This document shows positions 1 through 7,683 of a stretch of DNA of 64,000 nt, piece by piece. Position 1 is the stretch's first letter; every line of letters starts with the position of its first letter. A program made the position numbers and the translations under genes. Source of the DNA: JAFALK01 sp036500605 (GTDB lineage Bacteria; Pseudomonadota; Gammaproteobacteria; Burkholderiales; Burkholderiaceae_C); NCBI GenBank assembly GCA_036500605.1, contig DASYBU010000021.1, positions 62,001 through 126,000 on the forward strand, in the 5' to 3' direction. Under the pieces are notes generated by a model, which made no database searches, was not told where the DNA came from, and saw only the letters and a program-made list of their open reading frames with translations.

Positions 1-1064
1 TTGATCGCATTGCCCAGCAGGTTGAGCAGCACCTGGCGCAATTGGCGCTCATCGGCCAGCACAGCCTCAGGCAAGCCCGTCCCGGCATCGAACCCGAAGG
101 CCAGACGCTTCTCATCGGCCTTCACGCGCATGAGTTCCACCACCGACTGCAGGAGGCCGGACAGCTTGACCGGCGCCAGGTTCAGCTCTGCGTGGCCGGC
201 CTCAATGCGCGCCAGGTCAAGGATGTCGTTGATCAGTGCCAGGAGGTGCTCCCCGCTCTGCCGGATGGTGTCCAGGCCCCGCTCCTGCCGCGCGCTCAGG
301 CCGCCCTCCATGGTCAGCAGTTGCGCATAGCCGAGGACACCATTCAGCGGGGTTCGCAGCTCGTGGCTCACGCCGGTCAGGAACTGGCTCTTCGCACGGT
401 TGGCCGCCTCGGCAGCGTGCCGGGCAGCGCGCTCGGTCTGAACCATCTCGCGATTGAGTTCGGTCGTCGCGGCATATTCGCGATCCTGCGCATCCAGCTT
501 CGACAGGATGTTCCGCACCTGGCTTTCGACCGTCTCTTCGCTGAGCGCAAGCGCCCTGGCGATATCGGGGTAAGCGTTGCCCTGCGCGATGAATCGCAGG
601 ACGCTGATCTCTGCCGGCGTGAGGGCCTCGTCCGTGGCCTGCACGGCCAGCTCGAACGACACTTCCGAGGGAAGCGCCTTGCGGCCGGCGTGCACGGCAC
701 GGATGGCGTCCAGCAGTTCCTTGTGCAGTGCGTTCTTCAGCAGGTACCCGCAAGCACCGGCCTGCAAAGCGCGCTGTGCCTGCGCATCTCCGACGTAGGT
801 GGTGAGCACGATGATCCGGGCGTCCGGGAATTCGGCGCGGATCGCGCCGATCGCGTCGAGCCCGCCCATCCCCGGCATCTGCAGGTCCATGAGCGTGACG
901 TCCGGCCGGTGCGCGCGAAACTGCTGGATCGCCTCGCGTCCGTTCGATGCTTCAGCCACGAGGGCCATGTCAGGTTCCACGGCAAGCAGCGTTGCGATGC
1001 CCTGGCGCAGGATCGAATGGTCGTCCACACAGAGAACCTGGATGCGGGTCTGATCGTCTGTCAT
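1..1064 (-). CDS. Response regulator-LuxR HTH-histidine kinase fusion (C-terminus beyond window)
   Basis: The reading frame is open from an ATG at 1064 to the left edge (354 residues visible, no stop), so the gene is cut by the window. Residues 8-125 are a receiver domain with acidic pair D14/D15, phospho-acceptor D60 in LMDLQMPG, and K110. Residues about 148-195 form a LuxR/NarL-type helix-turn-helix. A short linker follows, then a HisKA domain with H234 in SHELRTP and the N-box of an ATPase (LLNLLGNAI) at the edge. A strong AGGAG site lies 9 bases before the ATG, 38 bp after the upstream sensor kinase, so the two are likely one operon. NarL-type regulators normally end after the HTH, so a kinase fused behind it is unusual. 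I checked the HTH-kinase junction by translation and it contains no stop. It could be a phosphorelay node rather than a simple transcription factor. Confidence 0.85.
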   Translation of the reverse strand, partial: MTDDQTRIQVLCVDDHSILRQGIATLLAVEPDMALVAEASNGREAIQQFRAHRPDVTLMDLQMPGMGGLDAIGAIRAEFPDARIIVLTTYVGDAQAQRALQAGACGYLLKNALHKELLDAIRAVHAGRKALPSEVSFELAVQATDEALTPAEISVLRFIAQGNAYPDIARALALSEETVESQVRNILSKLDAQDREYAATTELNREMVQTERAARHAAEAANRAKSQFLTGVSHELRTPLNGVLGYAQLLTMEGGLSARQERGLDTIRQSGEHLLALINDILDLARIEAGHAELNLAPVKLSGLLQSVVELMRVKADEKRLAFGFDAGTGLPEAVLADERQLRQVLLNLLGNAI

Positions 1065-1102
1065 TTGTCGATCTCCTTGGGCGCAACCATTTTGTGGGGC
1101 AG

Positions 1103-4100
1103 TCACGATCCGACTGTGGAAGTTCGACTGTAAGCCTGCGCCCCGGGAACGCTGAAATCCACCTCCGTGCCTGCACCCACGACACTGCGGACGGTGAGCT
1201 TGACACCGACGAGTTCCGCGCGCTCCCGCATCCCGCTCAAGCCGAAGTGTCCTTCCTTGCTGCCCGCGCGCAGCACCTCCGGGTCGATCCCCTTGCCGTC
1301 GTCGCGCACCTGGACGCGCAAGCACCGTGTGTCGTAGTGGATCTCGACGTCGATCTGCTTCGCGTCGGCATGGTGAACAGCGTTGCGCATCGCCTCGCCG
1401 GCGATGCGGAAGACCTCGTCGCGCACAAGTGGCTGCAGCGCCTGGGGCGTGCCCTGCACTTCGACGCGCACCGCTGCCACGTGGCCCGTCTCGTTCGCGA
1501 GGTCCCCGGCCAGCGTTCGCAGGGAGTCCGCGAGGTCGTTCGTTTCCTGGGTTGAGGTCCGCAAGCCTTGCACGGTATCGCGCCCCTCGGTGATCGCCTC
1601 GGCCACCTGGTCGATGGCGTCCGCGAGGACCTGCTTCGATTCGCGCGGGCGATCCGGCAGGAGGTTGAACGCGGCCTGGAACTGCAGCAGCAGGCCGTGG
1701 AAACGCTGCAGCAGCGTGTCGTGCAGGTCGCGCGCGATGCGCGTGCGCTCGGCGACGCGCGCCTCCAGCGTGGCCTCAAGTTGGCGATGCAGCCGCCGCA
1801 CGCGCATGTGCAGCCGGAGCTGGAAACTGCTCCATGCCAGGCCGACGAGCAGGACGACGCACGCAAGGCGGAACCAGCTCGTCTGATAGAAGGCCGGCAG
1901 GATCAGGAAATCGATCTGCGCGCCCTCCTTGTTCCACACGCCGCTGTTGTTGGATGCCATGACCCGGAAACGGTAGCTTCCCGGCGGCAGGTTCGTATAG
2001 GTGGCCTGGCGTCTGTCGGCGGCTTCCTGCCAATCGTCGTCGTGTCCCTCCAGCCGATAGCGGAATCGCATGCTCTTCGGATCGACAAGGCTCAGTGCCG
2101 AGAACTCTATCGTCATGTCGCGGACCAGCGGAGGCAGGCGCAGCCCATTCGCGACCGGGTACGTGTTGTGGTCGGCGACGAGGGCTTCGATATGAACTGG
2201 CGGGGGCAGCGGGTTGAATGTCAGGTGATCGGGATCGATCAAGTGGACTTCAGCGCCCGACACGAACCAGAACTTTCCATCGGGGGCTTTCGCCACAGGA
2301 GGATTGAAATAGGCCGGCGTCTGGGCCATCAGCGGGACCCCATCGGCGCCACCCCACAGCTTCGGGGCCAGCCGGCGGCTTGGGTCCGCGATCCAGGCTG
2401 CCAGGTCGTCACGCATGACCCGCACGAGTCCGCAGGCCGTGTACATCCACAGCGACCCGTTGTCGTCCAACGTCGACCAGTGGATCGTGTTGCAGGGCAG
2501 GCCGTTGGCGACTGTGAGCGTCTTGATGCGGCCATCCTTGATCCGGCTGAGGCCGCCTTTTTCAGTGGCTGCCCACACCGCCCCGTCGGCATCGAGCCGC
2601 AGACCGGCGACGTGGCCCGCACCCAGTCCTTGCGCGGAGGTGTAGGCCGCCTCGACCTTTCCATCCTTGAAATACAACACCCCGCCGTCCTGCCAGAAAG
2701 ACAGCCACACCCCGCCACGATCAGCAACGATGACCTTGGCTTGTTGCCGGCGACCGAGCGCAGCCCACGGCATGGTCTCGACGAACCGGCCCCGGTGCAG
2801 CCGTGCGAGGCCTTCTTTGCCCGACAGCCACAGGTTGCCCGCCACGTCCCCCGTCATGGAGTAAACCTCGTTGCCGGGCATTCCGCTGACGGCGACGAAG
2901 CGGTCGCGGGCGAAGTAAGCGAGACCTTGAGCAGTGCTCACCCAGAGCCGCCCGTCAGCGTCCTGATACAGAGACTGCACCCTCGAATCCGGCAGTCCGT
3001 CGCGCTCCTTGTAGACGATGGGTCTCGCGTCATGCCAGCGCGCCAGTCCATCGTTGGTTGCCACCCAGACGCTGCCGTCCGTGGTGGCCAGCACCGACTT
3101 CGCGCTTTCGCTGGGAAGGCCCTGTTGTGTCGAGAGGGAGATGATTGGCAGCCTTCTGAAACGGTCGAGGCCTTTCTCGCTGCCGAACCAGATGTTGCCC
3201 TCGCGATCTTGGAACAGACTGCAGGCGATGTTGCCCGAGAGGCCTTCCGCCCGCGTGAACGCGTCCACCTTGCCGTCTTTCAGATGGAGGATGCCGAGGC
3301 CTTCGGTTCCGATCCACAGTCCCCCATCACGGTCGCGCAGCAACTTGTTCGACTTGATATTGAGGTCGGAGACCCCTTCATCGGGCTTGCCGGTGCGTCG
3401 GATCGGATAGGGGACGAGTTGGTCGCCCGCCACCTGCTTGAGCCCCGCGCCCCGGATGCCGATCAGGATCTGCCCATCGACGGTCGTGCTCAAGTCGCCC
3501 ACGCGCATGGCGCGCGTCTCGAACCGTTGAGGTGCTCCGGGTTTCCATCGCCAAACGCCTGATTCCGCACCCACCCACAGGCTCCCGGCGCTGTCCTCGC
3601 CCAGGCTCCAGACAAACGAGCCGAAACCGCCGTTCGGCGTGAAGCACTGGACCTTGCCGGCGCGAACCGAGCACAGCCGCGCGGGGTCGCCGAGCAGGCC
3701 GGCCCAGAGGGTTCCGTCGCGATCCTCCAGCAAGGACGTCACGAACCCGTTGCCGAGCTGCGAATACTGGGTGAGCGCGGTGCCATTCCAACTGGCAAGA
3801 CCACCGAAGGTGCCGATCCAGAGCGTGCCGTCGCGCGACACCAGCAAGGTGTAGGGACTCTCCGGCAGCGATTGGCCTGTCGGGGGTTGCCAGGACACGA
3901 ATCTAAGGCCGTCGAAGCGGAAGAGTCCGAACGAGCCGGCAATCCAGAGGTAGCCGTCAGGTGTCTGTGCAATTGAGAAGACGAGGCCCAGCAAGGCCCC
4001 CTCTCGAGCGGTCCACGAGGTGTGCGCGTACTGAGCGATTTGCAGCGGCGGATCGAGCGCCCTGGCCGGGGACGGCGCGGCGAACAGCACCCATGCCAGG

Positions 4101-4150
4101 AGCAGGCCGGGCACGAGGCGTCTTCGAGCTTGGCCTTCCCGTTGAATCAC
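1103..4150 (-). CDS. Two-component sensor kinase with Reg_prop beta-propeller, Y_Y_Y domain and HisKA_3
   Basis: A 1015-residue inner-membrane kinase. A signal peptide (RRRLVPGLLLAWVLFAAP, cut near ARA/LD) is followed by many beta-propeller repeats of the two-component regulator type (LWIGT, LWVGAESG, IWFGSEKG). Next come a Y_Y_Y domain ending near YRFRVMASN, one membrane segment (LACVVLLVGLAW), a HisKA_3 dimerisation domain with H810 in DLHDTLLQ, and a HATPase with DDGKGI. A GTG start at 4150 is preferred because AAAGGA lies six bases upstream and the signal peptide begins directly after it. The open frame continues upstream to 4561, but that part runs antisense to a transposase fragment and is implausible. 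This architecture usually senses periplasmic carbohydrate or polymer fragments; the ligand here is unknown. Its likely partner is the fusion regulator directly downstream. Confidence 0.88.
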   Translation of the reverse strand: MIQREGQARRRLVPGLLLAWVLFAAPSPARALDPPLQIAQYAHTSWTAREGALLGLVFSIAQTPDGYLWIAGSFGLFRFDGLRFVSWQPPTGQSLPESPYTLLVSRDGTLWIGTFGGLASWNGTALTQYSQLGNGFVTSLLEDRDGTLWAGLLGDPARLCSVRAGKVQCFTPNGGFGSFVWSLGEDSAGSLWVGAESGVWRWKPGAPQRFETRAMRVGDLSTTVDGQILIGIRGAGLKQVAGDQLVPYPIRRTGKPDEGVSDLNIKSNKLLRDRDGGLWIGTEGLGILHLKDGKVDAFTRAEGLSGNIACSLFQDREGNIWFGSEKGLDRFRRLPIISLSTQQGLPSESAKSVLATTDGSVWVATNDGLARWHDARPIVYKERDGLPDSRVQSLYQDADGRLWVSTAQGLAYFARDRFVAVSGMPGNEVYSMTGDVAGNLWLSGKEGLARLHRGRFVETMPWAALGRRQQAKVIVADRGGVWLSFWQDGGVLYFKDGKVEAAYTSAQGLGAGHVAGLRLDADGAVWAATEKGGLSRIKDGRIKTLTVANGLPCNTIHWSTLDDNGSLWMYTACGLVRVMRDDLAAWIADPSRRLAPKLWGGADGVPLMAQTPAYFNPPVAKAPDGKFWFVSGAEVHLIDPDHLTFNPLPPPVHIEALVADHNTYPVANGLRLPPLVRDMTIEFSALSLVDPKSMRFRYRLEGHDDDWQEAADRRQATYTNLPPGSYRFRVMASNNSGVWNKEGAQIDFLILPAFYQTSWFRLACVVLLVGLAWSSFQLRLHMRVRRLHRQLEATLEARVAERTRIARDLHDTLLQRFHGLLLQFQAAFNLLPDRPRESKQVLADAIDQVAEAITEGRDTVQGLRTSTQETNDLADSLRTLAGDLANETGHVAAVRVEVQGTPQALQPLVRDEVFRIAGEAMRNAVHHADAKQIDVEIHYDTRCLRVQVRDDGKGIDPEVLRAGSKEGHFGLSGMRERAELVGVKLTVRSVVGAGTEVDFSVPGAQAYSRTSTVGS

Positions 4151-4311
4151 GAGGAATCCTTTTCCGCTGCACGCCGATAGCGTATCGCGAAAGGCCCCGT
4201 GTTGGGACGATTGAATCGTCATCGCCGATCGGCAAATGACCATCATGATGTCTCGGGCGGTCTTGAAAGGTCTCACGCCGTCTTGGATTTCATTGAAGAT
4301 CATTTGGCACG

Positions 4312-4525
4312 AGTCGCCGCGGCAATTGCCACGACAACCCGTTGCCGAGAGCTTCTTCCAGTTGCTCAAACGCGAACGCATCCGCATCCGCATCCGCATC
4401 CGCATCCGCATCCGCATCCGTCGCAGATGTTGTCCTCGACCCTCGATGACGCAAGAGCCCATGTCTTCAAATACATCGAGATGCTCTACAACGCCAAGCG
4501 TCGACATTCGACGGGTGCCGGCCTG
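4312..4525 (+). mobile_element. IS3-family transposase (OrfB) fragment, frameshifted
   Basis: Three frames together spell the conserved C-terminal integrase region of IS3-family OrfB proteins. SRRGNCHDN is read at 4312-4338, VAESFFQLLKRERIR at 4341-4385, and STLDDARAHVFKYIEMLYNAKRRHST from about 4436. One base is missing after the CHDN codons and a second frame change lies between 4418 and 4445, so the gene is dead. No N-terminal part, OrfA or terminal inverted repeats can be seen. It is a remnant rather than an active element. The family match comes from recognised motifs, not a database search. Confidence 0.8.
4377..4418. repeat. CGCATC hexanucleotide tandem repeat, 7 copies
   Basis: Seven perfect tandem copies of CGCATC lie inside the IS3 transposase remnant, exactly where the conserved Arg-Ile codons (RERIR) occur. 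In the transposase frame the array reads as alternating Arg-Ile. It probably arose by slippage after the gene decayed. Confidence 0.95.
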
Positions 4526-4552
4526 GTGTGCATCTCGCGCTCCCCGTATCGA

Positions 4553-4640
4553 TACCGTCACTCAGTACCGTCAGGTCGCCTGACGGTAGCGAAACGGGTC
4601 GTTGAGGAACAGCGAGTCGAGGCCGCAGTCAGTACCGTCA
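4553..4640. repeat. Cluster of TACCGTCA motifs with a perfect palindrome
   Basis: TACCGTCA occurs at 4553-4560, 4566-4573 and 4633-4640, and in reverse at 4581-4588. The two middle copies form a perfect inverted repeat with 10-bp arms (4566-4575 and 4579-4588) and a 3-base loop. No T-run follows on either strand. It may be a protein-binding site or part of the old insertion boundary; function unknown. Confidence 0.5.
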
Positions 4641-4756
4641 CCCTCGATGGGCTTGTACGGGATGAGCTGGGAACAAGCGGGACACCTAAGGCCCTGTCAG
4701 CATTACGCTTATCTCAAAACGCCGGACCATCTTGGACGACCCGGCGCGAAGATAAA

Positions 4757-6343
4757 TCATTCCCACTCGATCGTCGCGGGCGGCTTGCTGCTCACGTCAT
4801 ACGTCACGCGGTTGATGCCTCGCACCTCGTTGATGATGCGGCCGCTGCAGCGCTTGAGCAGCGCGTACGGCAGCTCGGCCCAGTCGGCGGTCATGAAGTC
4901 GCTGGTCTGCACGGCGCGCAGGGCCACGACGTAGTCATAAGTGCGGCCGTCACCCATCACGCCAACGCTCTTGACGGGCAGAAAGACGGCGAAGGCTTGG
5001 CTGGTCAGTTCGTACCAGGTCTTGCCGGTGGCTTCGTCCTTCGTGTTGCGCAGCTCTTCGATGAAGATCGCATCGGCGCGGCGCAGCAGGTCGGCATAGC
5101 TTTGCTTGACCTCGCCGAGGATGCGCACGCCCAGGCCCGGGCCGGGGAACGGGTGGCGGTAGACCATCTCGGGCGGCAGGCCCAGCGCGACGCCGAGCGC
5201 CCTCACCTCGTCCTTGAACAGCTCGCGCAGCGGCTCCAGCAGCTTCAGGCCCAGCGTCTCGGGCAGGCCACCGACGTTGTGGTGGCTCTTGATCGTGGTG
5301 GCCTTCTTGGTCTTGGTGCCGCCGCTTTCGACCACGTCCGGATAGATCGTGCCTTGGGCCAGCCACTTGGCATTGCTCAGCTTTTTGGCTTCGGCCTGGA
5401 AAACTTCCACGAACTCGCGGCCGATGATCTTGCGCTTCTGCTCTGGGTCGCTGATGCCCTTCAGATGACCAAGGAACTGCTCCTCCGCCTGCACATGCAC
5501 GACCTTGGCGTGCAGTTTGCCGGCGAACATCTCCATCACCATCTGGCCTTCGTTGAGGCGCAGCAGGCCGTGGTCGACAAAGACGCAGGTGAGCTGGTCG
5601 CCGATGGCGCGATGGATCAGCGCAGCGGCGACGCTCGAATCGACACCACCGGAGAGACCAAGGATCACCTCCTCATCGCCGACCTGCTCGCGGATCTTGG
5701 CCACGGCTTCGGCAATGTAGTCGCCCATGATCCAGTCGCCCTTGCAGCCGGCGATGTCGCGCACGAAGCGCGTCAGCATGGCCTGGCCTTGCAAGGTGTG
5801 CGTGACCTCGGGGTGGAACTGCACCGCGTAGTAGCCCTTCTCTTCGTTGGCCATGCCGGCCATCGGGCAAGAAGGCGTGCTGGCCATCAGCTTGAAGCCG
5901 GGCGGCAGCGCGGTGACCTTGTCACCGTGGCTCATCCAGACCTTGAGCATGCCGTGGTTCTCGGCGGTGGTGAAGTCTGCAATGTCCTTCAGCAATGCGG
6001 TGTGGCCGTGTGCGCGCACCTCGGCATAGCCGAACTCGCGGTGGTCGCTCCACTCGACCTTGCCGCCGAGTTGCACGGCCATGGTCTGCATGCCGTAGCA
6101 GATGCCCAGCACGGGCACGCCGGCATCCCACACAGCTTGCGGCGCGCGCAGTTCGTGGTCTTCGTAGGTCGAGGCATGCGAGCCCGACAGGATGATGGCC
6201 TTCGGCTTGTAGGCCTTGATGAACTCATCGGACACATCGTTCGGATGGATCTCGCAATAGACCGCGGCCTCGCGCACGCGGCGGGCGATCAGCTGGGTGA
6301 CTTGCGAGCCGAAATCAAGAATGAGGACTTTGTCGTGTTGCAT
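4757..6343 (-). CDS. guaA: GMP synthase (glutamine-hydrolysing)
   Basis: 528 residues, full length for bacterial GuaA. It amidates XMP to GMP in the last step of guanine nucleotide synthesis. The N-terminal class I glutamine amidotransferase has nucleophile C82 in GICYGM and the H177/E179 pair in FHPE. The ATP pyrophosphatase P-loop SGGVDSS is at 231-237, followed by the GMP synthase C-terminal domain ending in PPATIEWE. It starts six bases after the stop of the MFS exporter, so the two are probably co-transcribed. Confidence 0.97.
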   Translation of the reverse strand: MQHDKVLILDFGSQVTQLIARRVREAAVYCEIHPNDVSDEFIKAYKPKAIILSGSHASTYEDHELRAPQAVWDAGVPVLGICYGMQTMAVQLGGKVEWSDHREFGYAEVRAHGHTALLKDIADFTTAENHGMLKVWMSHGDKVTALPPGFKLMASTPSCPMAGMANEEKGYYAVQFHPEVTHTLQGQAMLTRFVRDIAGCKGDWIMGDYIAEAVAKIREQVGDEEVILGLSGGVDSSVAAALIHRAIGDQLTCVFVDHGLLRLNEGQMVMEMFAGKLHAKVVHVQAEEQFLGHLKGISDPEQKRKIIGREFVEVFQAEAKKLSNAKWLAQGTIYPDVVESGGTKTKKATTIKSHHNVGGLPETLGLKLLEPLRELFKDEVRALGVALGLPPEMVYRHPFPGPGLGVRILGEVKQSYADLLRRADAIFIEELRNTKDEATGKTWYELTSQAFAVFLPVKSVGVMGDGRTYDYVVALRAVQTSDFMTADWAELPYALLKRCSGRIINEVRGINRVTYDVSSKPPATIEWE

Positions 6344-6349
6344 ATCGGT

Positions 6350-7621
6350 TCAGGCTCCGGCGGCTACGGCGGGCTCGCTCTCGGGCGGCAGGGTGGCAAA
6401 GAAGCGCCGCGCAAAGAACCACGAAAGCAGCTGCAGCACGGCGATGAAGAAGAAGGGAGCGCCGATGCGCACATCGGTCTTGGGCAGGTCGGCCACGAGG
6501 TACATCAGGCCCAGGCCCAGCGGCGGCGCGATCACGGCCATCAGGCTGTTGAGCGAAGAGATGGCGCCCATCGTCTCGCCCTGGTTGTTGGCGTTCGCCG
6601 CCTTCGAAACCTGGCTTTGCAGCGCCGGGCCGGCTGCATAGCCGAAACCACCGGCAACGATGCAGACGTAGACCATCCAGCCCTCGGTAGCGAGGCCGAT
6701 GCACAGGTTCGTGACCACCGAGATGCCGAGACCTAACAGCACGATCCGACTGACCGGCATCAGCTTCATCAACGGCTTGAGCAGCACGCCCTGCATCAAC
6801 ACGGACATCGCGCCCACGGCCAGCAGCGAGAGGCCGTTGTCCAGCGGCTGCCAGCCCAGGCGATGCCCGGTGTAGAGCACCCAGCAGCTTTGCACCACGG
6901 TCTGCGCCAGGCCCGAGAAGCCGATCACGTAGATCAGCGGGCCGACGCCGCGCAGCGCCCGCACGCGCGAGAAGGCGCCGAGCGGGTTGGCCTTGCGCCA
7001 GTCGAAGGCGCGGCGGTTCTCGGGGGCCAGCGATTCGGGCAGCACAAAGAAGCCATAGCACCAGTTCACGATGGCCAAGGTACCGGCCACAAAGAACGGC
7101 AGGTGCAGATCGATGTGACCGAGGATGCCACCGAGCACCGGGCCGAGGATGAAGCCCATGCCGAAGGCGGCGCCGAGCTGCCCGTAGCGCTGCATGCGCT
7201 GCTCGGGCGGCGTGATGTCGGCCACGTAGGCGTTGGCGATCGCGATGTTCGACTGCATCGCGCCTGAAAAAAGGCGCACCACGATCAGCATCCACAGCGC
7301 GGTGGCCATCGCCGTGACGAAGAAGCTCAGCGCGAGGCCCGAGAAGCCGATCAGCATGACGCGGCGGCGGCCGTAGCGGTCTGAGAGACCGCCGAGGATC
7401 GGCGAGCTCAGGAAGTTGGCGACGCAGAAAGCAAAGGTCACCGCGAGCTGCGCCAGCGTGTGCGCGGATTCGCTGCTCGCGAAGGTGCCCACCAGCGGCG
7501 GCAGCACGGGAATGATCAGGCCGATCGAGATCATGTCGATCAGCACGGCAATCATGATGAAACCCATGCCCGCAGCTCTTGCTGGCTTGACGGGCTGGGC
7601 TGTTGGGTCGCTACCGCTCAC
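6350..7621 (-). CDS. MFS exporter, Tet/DHA1 type
   Basis: 423 residues and about 12 membrane segments of the major facilitator superfamily. The loop after TM2 carries SDRYGRRRVML, the signature of the drug:H+ antiporter (TetA-like) branch, and the N-terminus has the conserved run GLIIPVLPPLVG. A GTG start at 7621 is chosen because AGGAG lies just upstream; the open frame beyond it crosses the guaB terminator. It sits between guaB and guaA. Its substrate cannot be read from the sequence; a drug or metabolite exporter is likely, and tetracycline resistance should not be assumed. Confidence 0.85.
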   Translation of the reverse strand: MSGSDPTAQPVKPARAAGMGFIMIAVLIDMISIGLIIPVLPPLVGTFASSESAHTLAQLAVTFAFCVANFLSSPILGGLSDRYGRRRVMLIGFSGLALSFFVTAMATALWMLIVVRLFSGAMQSNIAIANAYVADITPPEQRMQRYGQLGAAFGMGFILGPVLGGILGHIDLHLPFFVAGTLAIVNWCYGFFVLPESLAPENRRAFDWRKANPLGAFSRVRALRGVGPLIYVIGFSGLAQTVVQSCWVLYTGHRLGWQPLDNGLSLLAVGAMSVLMQGVLLKPLMKLMPVSRIVLLGLGISVVTNLCIGLATEGWMVYVCIVAGGFGYAAGPALQSQVSKAANANNQGETMGAISSLNSLMAVIAPPLGLGLMYLVADLPKTDVRIGAPFFFIAVLQLLSWFFARRFFATLPPESEPAVAAGA

Positions 7622-7647
7622 AAGGTCTCCTGATTCAAGAAACAAGA

Positions 7648-7667
7648 AACGGGGCCGAAGCCCCGTT
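7648..7667 (-). terminator. Rho-independent terminator of guaB
   Basis: Perfect 8-bp stem (AACGGGGC/GCCCCGTT) with a TTCG tetraloop on the minus strand, followed by TCTTGTTTCTTG. It lies between the guaB stop and the start of the MFS gene, so it should at least partly separate guaB from MFS-guaA. Confidence 0.8.
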
Positions 7668-7683
7668 GTGCCTAACGCCGAGC

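Larger units (their letters stand above)
4151..4756. other. 606-bp gene-poor gap with IS remnant and repeats
   Basis: No intact gene is supported here. The gap separates two minus-strand genes (guaA ends at 4757, the sensor kinase starts at 4150). It holds a plus-strand IS3 transposase fragment (about 4312-4525), a CGCATC hexamer array inside it, and a cluster of TACCGTCA motifs including a perfect palindrome. The remainder, 4641-4756, shows nothing recognisable. It looks like an old insertion scar. Confidence 0.7.

Noticed and set aside
42..1133. 363-codon plus-strand frame at the left edge
   Set aside because: It is antisense to the receiver-HTH-kinase gene, whose motifs are clear on the minus strand.
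4151..4561. N-terminal extension of the sensor kinase
   Set aside because: The extension is antisense to the IS3 fragment and encodes an Arg-Met repeat from the hexamer array; the GTG at 4150 has a good ribosome site and is followed by a signal peptide.
4571..4696. Short minus-strand frame with a CPAC motif
   Set aside because: About 40 codons without a start codon or ribosome site, ending in the palindrome; no recognisable family.
4199..6736. 845-codon plus-strand open frame over guaA
   Set aside because: It is antisense to guaA and part of the MFS gene and shows no protein family features; long antisense frames are expected at this GC content. Only its first part coincides with the IS3 fragment.
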